64,000 nucleotides of DNA from Bradyrhizobium barranii subsp. barranii (GTDB lineage: Bacteria > Pseudomonadota > Alphaproteobacteria > Rhizobiales > Xanthobacteraceae), in the NCBI RefSeq assembly GCF_017565645.3, contig NZ_CP086136.1, positions 6,493,501 to 6,557,500 on the forward strand, read 5' to 3'. The position numbers and the translations under genes are program-made. Positions 16,775 to 26,300 of the stretch are shown one piece after another. The notes under the pieces were generated by a model. The model had not been told where the DNA came from and ran no database searches. It saw nothing but the letters and a program-made list of their open reading frames with translations. Positions within the stretch are counted from its first letter, which is position 1; each line of letters begins with the position of its first letter.

Positions 16775-16856
16775 CCGTCATTGCGAGCGCAGCGAAGCAA
16801 TCCAGAATCTTTCCGCAGAGGCAGTCTGGATTGCTTCGCTGCGCTCGCAATGACGG
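16775..16856. repeat. Palindromic intergenic repeat with perfect 32-bp arms
   Basis: The arms 16775-16806 and 16825-16856 are exact reverse complements, starting CCGTCATTGCGAGCGCAGCG, around an 18-base loop. The element lies between two minus-strand genes. A degenerate copy of the same family is at 41568-41649. It is a REP-like interspersed repeat and can fold as a very stable hairpin. Confidence 0.9.
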
Positions 16857-16892
16857 TGTTGGTGGGGCCAGTGAGGGCCCCACTCACTTGCT

Positions 16893-18908
16893 TTACGCAA
16901 ACTCCAGAATCAGCGCGTCCACCGCGAGCGTCGCGCCCGCGCTGGCGTGGATCTTCTTCACCGTACCGTCCTGCTCGGCACGGAGCTCATTCTGCATCTT
17001 CATGGCTTCGATCACCGCGAGCGTCTCGCCGACCTTGATCTCCTGCCCTTCGGTCACCGCGATCGAGACCACAAGGCCCGGCATCGGGCAGAGCAGCTTC
17101 TTGCCGCTGTCGGAGGCCGTGGTCACCGGCATCAGCCGCGCCGAGGCTGCTTCCGCCTCGGTCCAGACATAGACCGGCACCTCGACGCCCTGATGCGCCA
17201 GACGGATGCCGTTGGCGATCGGGCGCGCCTGCACCGCGACGAAATGGCCGTCGATGGTGCCCTGCCAGACCGGATCGCCCGGCTTCCACGGCGACTGCAG
17301 CAGATGCGCGTTGCCGGCCTTGCCTTCGGCATCGACGAAGCGGATCGCGATCGCCTCGCCCTCGCGTCCGACCTCGAGCAGAATCTCCTGCCGGTCGAGC
17401 CAGACCGCGCGGCGACGCTCGCGCTGCACGATGCGGCCGCCCATCTGGCCCGAGATCTGCCGCTTGCGCTCCCCTAACACGTGGTCGATGGCGGCGCCGA
17501 CCGCAGCGATCCGCCGCGCGACCTCGCCTTCGGGCACGCGCACGGCAAAGCCCTTGGGGAATTCCTCGGCGATGAAACCGGTCGAGAGCCGTCCCTCGCG
17601 CCAGCGCGGATGGTGCATCAGCGCCGACAGGAACGGGATGTTGTGCCTGATACCCTCGACATAGAACGAATCCAACGCGGTGGCCTGCGCCTCGATCGCA
17701 GCCGCGCGCGACGGCGCATGCGTGACGAGCTTGGCGATCATCGGATCGTAATAGATCGAGATCTCGCCGCCCTCCTGCACGCCCGTGTCGTTGCGCACGG
17801 TGATGCCGTCCTGGCTGGCTTCGGCCGGCGGGCGATACTTCACGAGGCGCCCGATCGAGGGCAGGAAGTTGCGGAACGGGTCCTCGGCATAGAGGCGGGA
17901 TTCCACCGCCCAGCCGGTGAGCGTCACGTCCTTCTGGCTGATCGCCAGCTTCTCGCCGGCGGCGACGCGGAGCATTTGCTCGACGAGGTCGATGCCGGTG
18001 ACGAGCTCGGTGACGGGATGCTCGACCTGAAGGCGCGTGTTCATCTCCAGGAAGAAGAAGCTCTTGTCCTGCCCTGCGACGAATTCGACGGTGCCGGCGG
18101 AGTCGTAATTCACCGCCTTGGCCAGCGCGACGGCCTGCTCGCCCATCTTGCGGCGGGTGGCCTCATCGAGCAGCGGCGACGGCGCCTCCTCGATGACCTT
18201 CTGGTTGCGGCGCTGGATCGAGCATTCGCGCTCGCCGAGATAGATCACGTTGCCGTGCTTGTCGCCCAGCACCTGGATCTCGATGTGGCGGGGATCGACG
18301 ATGAACTTTTCGACGAAGACGCGGTCGTCGTCGAACGAGGCTTTCGCCTCGGCCTTGGCAAGGTTGAAGCCCTCGGCAACCTCGCTCTTCGAATGCGCGA
18401 TGCGCATGCCCTTGCCACCACCGCCGGCGGAGGCCTTGATCATCACGGGATAGCCGATCTCGTCGGCGATCTTCATCGCGTGCTTGTCGTCCTCGATGAC
18501 GCCGAGATAGCCCGGCACGGTCGAGACCTTGGCCTTCGCGGCGGCCTTCTTGGATTCGATCTTGTCGCCCATCGCGGCGATCGCGCCCGGGTTCGGGCCG
18601 ATGAAGACGATGCCGGCGGCCTCCAGCGCGCGCGGAAAGGCCTCGCGCTCGGACAGGAAGCCGTAGCCGGGATGCACGGCCTCGGCGCCCGTCTTGCGGC
18701 AGGCCTCCACGATCTTCTCGATCACCAGATAGCTCTCGGCGGCTGCGGGCGGGCCGATCAGAACGGCCTCGTCGGCCATCTCGACATGGAGGGCATCGCG
18801 GTCGGCCTCGGAATAGACCGCAACCGTCTGAATTCCCATGCGGCGAGCGGTCTTGATGACCCGGCAGGCGATTTCGCCGCGATTGGCGATCAGGATGCGT
18901 TTGAACAT
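16893..18908 (-). CDS. pccA: Propionyl/acetyl-CoA carboxylase biotin-containing alpha subunit
   Basis: The 671-residue protein joins a biotin carboxylase (starting FKRILIANRGEIACRVI, ATP-grasp loop SAGGGGKGMRI, catalytic region NTRLQVEHPVTE), a middle domain of the type that contacts the beta subunit, and a C-terminal biotin carrier domain with the biotinylated Lys at about 637 in EAMKM. It carboxylates biotin with ATP and bicarbonate for transfer to propionyl-CoA. The length and middle domain fit PccA better than a 3-methylcrotonyl-CoA enzyme. The beta-subunit gene is not in the window. Nothing is seen in the 176-bp gap upstream of its start. Confidence 0.88.
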   Translation of the reverse strand: MFKRILIANRGEIACRVIKTARRMGIQTVAVYSEADRDALHVEMADEAVLIGPPAAAESYLVIEKIVEACRKTGAEAVHPGYGFLSEREAFPRALEAAGIVFIGPNPGAIAAMGDKIESKKAAAKAKVSTVPGYLGVIEDDKHAMKIADEIGYPVMIKASAGGGGKGMRIAHSKSEVAEGFNLAKAEAKASFDDDRVFVEKFIVDPRHIEIQVLGDKHGNVIYLGERECSIQRRNQKVIEEAPSPLLDEATRRKMGEQAVALAKAVNYDSAGTVEFVAGQDKSFFFLEMNTRLQVEHPVTELVTGIDLVEQMLRVAAGEKLAISQKDVTLTGWAVESRLYAEDPFRNFLPSIGRLVKYRPPAEASQDGITVRNDTGVQEGGEISIYYDPMIAKLVTHAPSRAAAIEAQATALDSFYVEGIRHNIPFLSALMHHPRWREGRLSTGFIAEEFPKGFAVRVPEGEVARRIAAVGAAIDHVLGERKRQISGQMGGRIVQRERRRAVWLDRQEILLEVGREGEAIAIRFVDAEGKAGNAHLLQSPWKPGDPVWQGTIDGHFVAVQARPIANGIRLAHQGVEVPVYVWTEAEAASARLMPVTTASDSGKKLLCPMPGLVVSIAVTEGQEIKVGETLAVIEAMKMQNELRAEQDGTVKKIHASAGATLAVDALILEFA

Positions 18909-19084
18909 GCTTTTCTTGAGTCTCGACCTTGGGCGGGACCCTTCCCTGGCCGTTGGGGCCTATCGGATGGGCCGTTGTGGCTCCCGTGGTACATCAAAAT
19001 CAGCCGGAGGCAACGGTCTAAATCCGCGGCCCTCTGGCGTACCAGCGCAAGACCGAAATCGGCCCGGTGAGCCCATGAGCGGAC

Positions 19085-20155
19085 CTACGGCTTCGCGGCC
19101 TTGGCCACGTCCCTTACCAAGTCGTGAATGAAGCCCAGCTTGCCGACCACCGCCGGCGACAGGATGAACGGATAGAGATCGCGCAGCCCCATGGCGCGGT
19201 TGACGCTGTTGATGGCGAAGGTGAAGGGCAGCCATGCGTTGACGAGCGCCTCGACGTCCCTCGTCTCATAGGGGTTGAAACGGATGCGTGCCGTCAACTC
19301 CCCGTCGCGATCGACCCTGGGGCGCACCTCCATGCCAAACTCCGAGGCCATCTCCAGGGTGTCGACGATGTGGAGGTAGTGCGCCCAGGTCTCGGCGAAA
19401 TCCTCCCAGGGATGCGTGGTGGCGTAGGCCGAGACGTAGGTCTGCTGCCAGTCCGGCGGCGCGCCTTCGGCATAATGGAGCTGCAAGGCCTGGCCGTAAT
19501 CGGCGGAATCGTCGCCGAACACGGCGCGGCATTGCTCCAGCCTGCCACCCTCGCGCACCAGCACGTCCCAGAAGTAATGGCCGACCTCGTGGCGAAAATG
19601 CCCGAGCAGCGTGCGGTAGGGCTCGCCCATCTCGAGCCTGCGCCGCTCGCGCTCGATCTCGTCGGTCTCGGTCAGCGCGATCGTGATCAGGCCGTTATCG
19701 TGGCCGGTCATGATCCTCTGGCCGCTGTTCGGATCGTCGGCGAGGAAATTGAAGATCAGCCCATGTTCGGGATTTTCCTGCCGCGTCTGGAGCGGCAGCT
19801 TCCAGCGGATCAGGGAATAGAACAGCCGGTGTTTCGCCACCTCCAACTCGCGCCAGCCGGCGAGCTGAACCGGATCGGACAGATCGGGCACGATGCCGTT
19901 GTGGCGGCAGGCGCGGCAATAGCCGGTGGTATCGCCCGCATCCGTCAGCCAGTTGCACGCATCGTACTCGGCGTTGCGGCAGAGCATCCGCCCCTTGCCC
20001 TTGTCGGCGAGCGTCATCCAGGCCTCGCCGTCGGGCTCGATCGCCGACATCGTCTCCTTCTCCGGCAGGAACGCGACGCGGTGGCCGCAGCGTTCGCAGG
20101 CGCGGTTCTCGAAATAGAGAACGTTGCCGCAGTCCTGGCAGACAAAGAGCTTCAA
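19085..20155 (-). CDS. Putative zinc metallopeptidase with N-terminal zinc ribbon
   Basis: The 356-residue product starts with a zinc ribbon (CQDCGNVLYFENRACERCGH), then a second Cys pair (GYCRACRHNG), then a domain with HFRHEVGHYFWD near residue 190, which is an HExxH-type metal site. Downstream, WEDFAETWAHYLHIVDTLEM could supply the third ligand. This is the arrangement of the uncharacterised Peptidase_Mx family. The substrate is unknown, and no signal peptide is present. Confidence 0.8.
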   Translation of the reverse strand: MKLFVCQDCGNVLYFENRACERCGHRVAFLPEKETMSAIEPDGEAWMTLADKGKGRMLCRNAEYDACNWLTDAGDTTGYCRACRHNGIVPDLSDPVQLAGWRELEVAKHRLFYSLIRWKLPLQTRQENPEHGLIFNFLADDPNSGQRIMTGHDNGLITIALTETDEIERERRRLEMGEPYRTLLGHFRHEVGHYFWDVLVREGGRLEQCRAVFGDDSADYGQALQLHYAEGAPPDWQQTYVSAYATTHPWEDFAETWAHYLHIVDTLEMASEFGMEVRPRVDRDGELTARIRFNPYETRDVEALVNAWLPFTFAINSVNRAMGLRDLYPFILSPAVVGKLGFIHDLVRDVAKAAKP

Positions 20156-20397
20156 GATTTAGCCTCTTCGGGAAGGGAGTCTTATGATTAAGAGTTGCGA
20201 CGCCTCGCAAATACGCGCGCGGGGGCTCATCGTTCCAACATTCGGGAACAAATAGCCAGACCCGGCGTTCGTTCATACCCGCCCCTGCGATCGGTGGCCC
20301 TTTCCGTCCTTATTCTTTTTTCAGCAATGGCTATCACGCTTTGTCTGTGGGAATATCGGCCCGGCACGTGCGCTCTTGCATCACAACGGCCGACACC

Positions 20398-22845
20398 TTG
20401 AACGATCCCTTGCCCGATACCACCGCCGCCGAAGGGCTGCGCCAGCACCTCGAAGAGATCGCGCGCGAGCGCGACAACGCCTATCACGCGCTCCAGGAGC
20501 GCGAGGCAGAGCTGGCGCGTATCCAGCGCATCGGCAAGGTCGGCGGCCTCGAGGTCGACTTCCGCGAAGGCTTCAAGAACCGCCGCTCGCCGGAATATCT
20601 GATGCTCCACGGGCTGCCGGCGGATGCCACCGACGAGTCGCATGAGGATTGGGTCAACCGCATCCATCCCGAGGATCGCGACGCCGCGGTCAAGCACTTC
20701 CTCGATGCGCTGGCCGGGACGAACGAAGACTACACCGCCGAATACCGCATCATCCGCCCCAACGACGGCGAGACCCGCTGGATCCGCGTCGTCGCCAAGT
20801 TCGAGCGCGACAGTGACGGCCGCGCCATTCGCCTCGTCGGCGCCCATATCGACATCACCGCCCAGGCACTCGCGCGCGAGACGCTGCGCGAGAGCGAGGA
20901 GCGCTTCCGGCTGATCGCCGACAGCGCGCCGGTGCCGATCTGGGTCACGAAGCTCGACCGCACGCGCTCCTTCGCCAACCAGGCCTATGTCGACTTCGTC
21001 GGCCTGCCTTACGACCAAGCCATCGCCTTCGACTGGCGCAAGGTGCTGCATCCCGACGACCTGCCGCAGGTGCTGCAGCAATCGGTCCAGGGCGAAGCGT
21101 CGCTGAAACCGTTCGTGCTGGAGGCGCGCTACAGGGACGCATCCGGCGAATGGCGCTGGCTGCGTTCGGAATCGCAGCCGCGCTGGGACCCGACCGGCAA
21201 GCATATCGGCTTCATCGGCGTCGCCCACGACATCACCGTCGCCAAGCAGGCCGAGATCGAGCTGCGGCAACTCAACGAGACGCTGGAAGAGCGTATCGTG
21301 GAACGCACCGCCCAGCTCGAATCCAACGAGGCGCGGCTGCGCGCCATCCTGGAGACCAGCAACCAGTATCAGGGCCTGGTCAACCTCGAGGGCGAATTGC
21401 TCTATGCCAACAAGACCGCGCTCGACGGCATCGGGGCGAGCGCCGCGGACGTGATCGGCAAGCCGTTCTGGGACACGCCCTGGTTCACCGGCACCCATGG
21501 CATGAGCGAAACCGTGCGCAAGGCCTTCGACACCGTGCTCAGAGGCGAAGCGGTGCGGCTGGAGATGCGCCTGCGCCTGCCCATCGGGGAGCGCGATTTC
21601 GACTTCGGCATGCGTCCCGTGCTCGACCGCCACGGCAACATCACTGGTGCGGTGCCCGAGGCCGTCGACATCACCGAGCGCCGCCGCGGCGAGGAAGCGC
21701 TGCGCCAGTCGCAGAAGATGGAGGCGATCGGCCAGCTCACCGGCGGCGTCGCCCACGACTTCAACAATCTCCTCACCATCATCCGCTCCGCGACCGACTT
21801 CCTGCGCCGCCGCGAACTGCCGGAAGAACGCCGCCGCCGCTATGTCGACGCCATCTCCGACACCGTGGAGCGCGCCTCCAAGCTCACCGCGCAGCTTTTG
21901 GCCTTTGCGCGCAGGCAGCCGCTGAAGCCGCAGATCTTCAACGTCGGCAGCCAGGTCGAGGCCGTGGCGCAACTGGTCCGGCCACTGGTCGGCGGCCGCA
22001 TCGCGATCGCCGTCGAGGTGAACGATGCCGACTGCTTCACGGTGGCCGACATCGCGCAGTTCGAGACCGCGCTGATCAACCTCGCCATCAACGCCCGCGA
22101 CGCCATGGATGGCGAAGGCCGACTCACCATCGCCGTGCGCAAGGTCGCGGGCATCCCGAGCCTGCGTGCGCAGTCGGCGCGCGGCGGCGACTATGTCGCG
22201 ATCTCGGTCGCGGACACCGGCAGCGGCATCGCCCCTGAAAACATCGACGCCATCTTCGAGCCGTTCTTCACCACCAAGGAGGTCGGCAAGGGCACCGGCC
22301 TCGGCCTCAGCCAGGCCTTCGGCTTCGCAAAGCAGTCCGAGGGCGACATCGCAGTGACGAGCACGCACGGCGAAGGTGCGACCTTCACCATCTACCTGCC
22401 GCAGGCGCACAGTCCCGCCGCGGAGAAGGACGCTGCGGCACTGACCAGCGAGGCCGCCACCACCGGGCGCGGCTATCGCGTGCTCGTGGTCGAGGACAAT
22501 GACGACGTCGGCCAGTTCTCGACCGAGCTGCTGGAAGATCTCGGCTATGTCGTCCGCCGGGTCGCCAACGCCAATGCGGCGCTCGGCATTCTCGGCGAGA
22601 ACGAATTCGCCGTCGACCTCGTCTTCTCCGACGTCATCATGCCCGGCATGAACGGCGTCGAGCTCGCCGGCGTCATCCGCGAGCGCTATCCGGGCCTGCC
22701 CGTCGTGCTCACCAGCGGCTACAGCAACGTCCTCGCCGAGAACGCGCATCGCGGGTTCGAGTTGATCCAGAAGCCGTACTCCGTGGAATCGCTGTCGCGT
22801 ATCCTGCGCAAGGCGATCACCGAAAAGTTGGCGGCGGCAAGGTGA
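20398..22845 (+). CDS. Hybrid sensor histidine kinase with three PAS domains
   Basis: The ~815-residue protein has a coiled coil (EEIARERDNAYHALQ), three PAS/PAC units (about 35-150, 165-285 and 315-430), HisKA with the phospho-accepting His near 452 in [11 protein letters not shown], an ATPase (NLAINARDAMDGEG, then [10 protein letters not shown]) and a C-terminal receiver from ~695 with Asp near 744 in SDVIMPG. No membrane segment is seen. The start is uncertain. The frame is open from 20341. I prefer TTG 20398 (LNDPLPDTT), because the residues before it look non-coding. The preceding 20156-20397 interval holds no gene. Confidence 0.88.
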   Translation: MNDPLPDTTAAEGLRQHLEEIARERDNAYHALQEREAELARIQRIGKVGGLEVDFREGFKNRRSPEYLMLHGLPADATDESHEDWVNRIHPEDRDAAVKHFLDALAGTNEDYTAEYRIIRPNDGETRWIRVVAKFERDSDGRAIRLVGAHIDITAQALARETLRESEERFRLIADSAPVPIWVTKLDRTRSFANQAYVDFVGLPYDQAIAFDWRKVLHPDDLPQVLQQSVQGEASLKPFVLEARYRDASGEWRWLRSESQPRWDPTGKHIGFIGVAHDITVAKQAEIELRQLNETLEERIVERTAQLESNEARLRAILETSNQYQGLVNLEGELLYANKTALDGIGASAADVIGKPFWDTPWFTGTHGMSETVRKAFDTVLRGEAVRLEMRLRLPIGERDFDFGMRPVLDRHGNITGAVPEAVDITERRRGEEALRQSQKMEAIGQLTGGVAHDFNNLLTIIRSATDFLRRRELPEERRRRYVDAISDTVERASKLTAQLLAFARRQPLKPQIFNVGSQVEAVAQLVRPLVGGRIAIAVEVNDADCFTVADIAQFETALINLAINARDAMDGEGRLTIAVRKVAGIPSLRAQSARGGDYVAISVADTGSGIAPENIDAIFEPFFTTKEVGKGTGLGLSQAFGFAKQSEGDIAVTSTHGEGATFTIYLPQAHSPAAEKDAAALTSEAATTGRGYRVLVVEDNDDVGQFSTELLEDLGYVVRRVANANAALGILGENEFAVDLVFSDVIMPGMNGVELAGVIRERYPGLPVVLTSGYSNVLAENAHRGFELIQKPYSVESLSRILRKAITEKLAAAR

Positions 22846-22855
22846 GAGATAACCG

Positions 22856-23296
22856 ATGAAACCCGCCCTCCTCTCGGCCTGGCAGACCTGGGCGCTGCTC
22901 TCGGCCTGCTTTGCGGCACTCACCGCGATCTTCGCCAAGGTCGGCGTCGAGAACATCAATCCGGATCTGGCGACGTTCATCCGCACCATCGTGGTACTGC
23001 TCGCCTTCTCGGTGCTGCTGTTCTTCACCGGCCAGTTCGCGGTGCCGTCGGCGGTCTCGTCGAAGACCTGGCTGTTCCTGGTGTTGTCCGGGCTTGCGAC
23101 CGGCGCGTCCTGGCTGTGCTATTTCCGTGCGCTGAAGCTTGGCCCGGCGACGCTGGTGGCGCCGATCGACAAGCTCAGCGTCGTGCTGGTGGCTCTTTTC
23201 GCCTTCACCTTTCTCGGCGAGCGTCCGACCCCACAGGGCTGGCTCGGCATCGCCATGATCGGCGCCGGTGCGGTGCTGCTGGCCGTGAAGTTTTGA
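22856..23296 (+). CDS. Single-domain EamA/DMT-family membrane transporter
   Basis: The 146-residue product has about five membrane segments and one EamA repeat (starting WALLSACFAALTAIFAKVG and ending FTFLGERPTPQGWLGIAMI). It is half the size of usual DMT transporters, so it probably works as a dimer. It starts 10 bp after the kinase gene. The substrate is unknown. Confidence 0.85.
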   Translation: MKPALLSAWQTWALLSACFAALTAIFAKVGVENINPDLATFIRTIVVLLAFSVLLFFTGQFAVPSAVSSKTWLFLVLSGLATGASWLCYFRALKLGPATLVAPIDKLSVVLVALFAFTFLGERPTPQGWLGIAMIGAGAVLLAVKF

Positions 23297-23364
23297 AGAG
23301 TGGAACAAAGGTGGCGTGAGATCGGTTTCTGGCCGGTCGCTTCCCAGCCTCGATCGAGAGACCG

Positions 23365-24651
23365 ATGTCGAGCCAGGCCTCCCATCACCCCACCAACCAG
23401 ACGAGACGCGCCGGCCGCGCTCTGGATGCGGCCAATTTCTTCCTCGCCGACGTCCGCGACGGGCTTGGGCCCTATCTCGCCGTCTATCTCCTCACCGAGC
23501 AGCACTGGGACGAGGCGCGCATCGGCCTCGTCATGTCGATCGCGACCATTGCCGGCATCGTGGCGCAGACGCCGGCCGGCGCACTGGTCGATGCGACGCG
23601 GGCGAAGCGGCTGGCGATGGTCATCGCCGCCATCATGGTGACGCTGGCGTCACTGTCGCTGCCGCTGTTTCCCAGCTTCCTGCCGGTCGCGGTCTCGCAA
23701 GGCATCGCGCAGGCCGCGGCAGTGATCTTTCCGCCGGCGATCGCCGCCGTCTCGCTGGGCATCTTCGGTCATGCCGCCTTCACCCGGCGGATCGGCCGCA
23801 ACGAGACCTTTAATCACGCCGGCAATGCGGTCGCGGCCGGGCTCGCGGGGCTCAGCGCTTATTGGTTCGGTCCGACCGTGGTGTTCTACCTTCTCGCTGC
23901 CATGGCGGTCGCAAGCCTCGTGAGCATTCTCGCGATCCCCGCCCGCGCCATCGACCACGACCTCGCGCGCGGGCTGCACGACGCCGATACCGGTGACCAG
24001 CCGGAACAGCCCTCAGGTCTCGCGGTGCTCCTGACCTGCCGCCCCCTCCTCGTCTTCGCGGTCTGCGTCGTGCTGTTTCACCTGTCCAACGCGGCCATGC
24101 TGCCGCTGGTCGGGCAGAAACTCGCGCTGCAGGACAAGAACATGGGCACCAGCCTGATGTCGGCCTGCATCGTCGCAGCGCAAATAGTGATGGTGCCGTT
24201 CGCGATGCTGGTCGGCGCGAAGGCCGACCGCTGGGGCCACAAGCGCTTCTTCCTCGCCGCATTGTTGATCCTGCCCATTCGCGGCGCGCTCTATACGCTC
24301 TCCGACAATCCGTTCTGGCTGGTCGGCGTGCAGCTTCTGGACGGTGTCGGCGCCGGCATCTTTGGCGCGATCTTTCCCGTCATCGTCGCCGACCTCATGC
24401 GCAACACCGGCCGTTTCAACGTCGCGCAGGGCGCCATCATCACCGCCCAGAGCATTGGCGCGGCGCTATCGACGACGCTTGCGGGCCTCGTCGTGGTCGG
24501 AGCCGGCTACAGCGCGGCGTTCATCACGCTCGGCGCGGTCGCCGCGATTGGTGCCATCGTCTGCCTCCTCGCCTTGCCCGAGACCCGGCGTGGCACCTTG
24601 CAGGCACAGGGGAAGACAGCGGCTCCAGCATCGGTTATCGCTGCCGAATGA
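23365..24651 (+). CDS. MFS transporter
   Basis: The 428-residue product has about 12 membrane segments and the MFS loop motif between segments 2 and 3 (AGALVDATRAKRL), repeated in the second half (VGAKADRWGHKRFF). It resembles drug-efflux-type MFS proteins. The substrate cannot be read from sequence. The ArsB-like permease gene follows after 25 bp, so the two may be co-transcribed. Confidence 0.85.
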   Translation: MSSQASHHPTNQTRRAGRALDAANFFLADVRDGLGPYLAVYLLTEQHWDEARIGLVMSIATIAGIVAQTPAGALVDATRAKRLAMVIAAIMVTLASLSLPLFPSFLPVAVSQGIAQAAAVIFPPAIAAVSLGIFGHAAFTRRIGRNETFNHAGNAVAAGLAGLSAYWFGPTVVFYLLAAMAVASLVSILAIPARAIDHDLARGLHDADTGDQPEQPSGLAVLLTCRPLLVFAVCVVLFHLSNAAMLPLVGQKLALQDKNMGTSLMSACIVAAQIVMVPFAMLVGAKADRWGHKRFFLAALLILPIRGALYTLSDNPFWLVGVQLLDGVGAGIFGAIFPVIVADLMRNTGRFNVAQGAIITAQSIGAALSTTLAGLVVVGAGYSAAFITLGAVAAIGAIVCLLALPETRRGTLQAQGKTAAPASVIAAE

Positions 24652-24676
24652 ACCGACCCAACCTCAAGGACTGAAC

Positions 24677-25927
24677 GTGCCGTCTGACGCCATCTGGGCC
24701 TGGAGCATCATCGTCGCCGCGACCGCAGGCGTCATCATCCGGCCTTTTCGCCTGCCCGAGGCGATCTGGGCCGTGATCGGCGCCGGCGCCCTGGTGCTGC
24801 TCGGCCTCCTGCCGTGGCAGGACGCGCTCACGGGCATCGAGAAAGGCGTCGACGTCTATCTCTTCCTGATCGGCATGATGCTGATCGCCGAGCTCGCCCG
24901 GCTCGAAGGCCTGTTCGACTATCTCGCCGCTCTCGCCGTCGAATATGCAGCCGGCTCACCTCAGCGGCTGTTTCTGCTGATCTATCTCGTCGGCACCGTC
25001 GTCACCGTGCTGCTCTCCAATGACGCCACCGCGATCGTGCTGACACCCGCCGTCTACGCTGCGACGCGCGCGGCCGGCGCCAAGCCGCTGCCCTATCTCT
25101 TCGTCTGCGCCTTCATCGCGAACGCCGCAAGTTTCGTGCTGCCGATCTCGAACCCCGCCAATCTCGTGGTGTTCGGCTCGCGCATGCCGCATCTGACCGA
25201 ATGGCTGCGTCAGTTCGCCCTGCCCTCGCTCGCCTCGATCGTGCTGACCTATGTCGTACTGCGCATCACCCAGCAACGCGCGCTGAAACAGGAGGTCATC
25301 GAGCGCCGCGTGCCGCACAAGGTGCTCAGCCGCGGCGGCAAGCTGACCGCGATCGGCATTGCTGCGATCGGCGTCGTGCTGATCACGGCCTCCGCGCTCG
25401 ACAAGCAGCTTGGCCTGCCGACCTTCATCTGCGGCGCCGTGACGACCGGCCTCGTCCTGCTGCTCAGCCGTCAGTCGCCCATGCCGGTACTGAAGCACGT
25501 GTCCTGGAGCGTGCTGCCGCTGGTCGGCGGGCTTTTCGTGATGGTGGAAGCACTGGTGAAGACTGGCGTGATCGGCCATCTCAGCGCACTTCTGCACGAG
25601 GCCGTCGCGCAGTCCGTACCCGGGGCCGGCTGGAGCGTTGGGATCGCCACCGCCATCGCCACCAATATTGCCAATAACCTGCCGGTCGGCCTCGTCGCCG
25701 GGTCGATCGTGGCCGCCGATCACCTGCCCACCTCGGTCGTCAGCGCCATCCTGATCGGCGTCGACCTGGGACCGAATTTCTCGATCACCGGTTCGCTCGC
25801 GACCATCCTGTGGCTGGTTGCGCTTCGCCGCGAAAAAATCGAGGTCGGCGCCTGGCCGTTCCTCAAGCTGGGCCTGCTGGTGACGCCCCCCGCCTTGATC
25901 GCAGCACTTGCGGCTGCGATCCGGTAA
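24677..25927 (+). CDS. ArsB/NhaD-type ion transporter (arsenite permease family)
   Basis: The 416-residue product from GTG 24677 has 11-12 membrane segments of the ion-transporter superfamily, with VLLSNDATAIVLTPAVYA and FVLPISNPANLVVFG, and in the second half TNIANNLPVGLVAG. These paired N/P-rich motifs are typical of ArsB/arsenite permeases and relatives. No arsR, arsC or arsH is next to it, so a role in arsenite efflux is only one possibility. Confidence 0.82.
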   Translation: MPSDAIWAWSIIVAATAGVIIRPFRLPEAIWAVIGAGALVLLGLLPWQDALTGIEKGVDVYLFLIGMMLIAELARLEGLFDYLAALAVEYAAGSPQRLFLLIYLVGTVVTVLLSNDATAIVLTPAVYAATRAAGAKPLPYLFVCAFIANAASFVLPISNPANLVVFGSRMPHLTEWLRQFALPSLASIVLTYVVLRITQQRALKQEVIERRVPHKVLSRGGKLTAIGIAAIGVVLITASALDKQLGLPTFICGAVTTGLVLLLSRQSPMPVLKHVSWSVLPLVGGLFVMVEALVKTGVIGHLSALLHEAVAQSVPGAGWSVGIATAIATNIANNLPVGLVAGSIVAADHLPTSVVSAILIGVDLGPNFSITGSLATILWLVALRREKIEVGAWPFLKLGLLVTPPALIAALAAAIR

Positions 25928-26020
25928 TCGCGCGCAATTTGCGGCGCATCAATGTCGCCGGCAAAGCCGGACCTATGCTTGACCTCGTCGCGCAGCTACG
26001 GCGCGGCACGGAGGTCCATC

Positions 26021-26254
26021 ATGCAGATTCAGTCAAAGGCATTGCCGCAGAGTTTTTCCCTGCGTCGCTCGTTTCGGAGCTTCACCGCGCCGGAACAAGG
26101 TGGCGGGACATATCACCCCCTGCTCGTCGTCTCGGTCGTGGTGCTGCTGACCCTGTTCGCGATCGTGGAGATCGACCTCCACAGCGCCCAGCTTCAGGCG
26201 ATCGGCCTGCTCGGCCATGGGTCGGGCATCGATCCCGTCTTCCTGAGCCCGTAG
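26021..26254 (+). CDS. Small single-pass membrane protein, unknown
   Basis: The 77-residue product starts at ATG 26021 with GGAGG upstream. It has a basic N-terminus, one hydrophobic segment (LLVVSVVVLLTLFAIVEI) and a short tail. No family is recognised. It is followed by a strong bidirectional terminator. Confidence 0.6.
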   Translation: MQIQSKALPQSFSLRRSFRSFTAPEQGGGTYHPLLVVSVVVLLTLFAIVEIDLHSAQLQAIGLLGHGSGIDPVFLSP

Positions 26255-26262
26255 CGGGAAAA

Positions 26263-26294
26263 GCCCGATCGCGGCCACAAGGCCGCGATCGGGC
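26263..26294. terminator. Strong bidirectional hairpin terminator
   Basis: A perfect 14-bp stem (GCCCGATCGCGGCC with its complement) and an ACAA loop lie between the convergent ends of the small membrane protein gene and the broken MFS gene. Confidence 0.75.
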
Positions 26295-26300
26295 AACGCG

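Noticed and set aside
17481-19070. Plus-strand frame of 529 codons
   Set aside because: It is the antisense of pccA, whose minus-strand frame has full-length conserved domains.
20227-23028. Long open frame of 933 codons on the minus strand
   Set aside because: It is the antisense shadow of the hybrid kinase at 20398-22845. High GC leaves antisense frames open, and the translation shows no domain.
24677-25927. Arsenic-resistance operon
   Set aside because: Only an ArsB-type permease is present. The ArsR-family gene at 36.3 kb is coupled to an SRPBCC gene and lacks metal-binding Cys, so there is no ars operon here.
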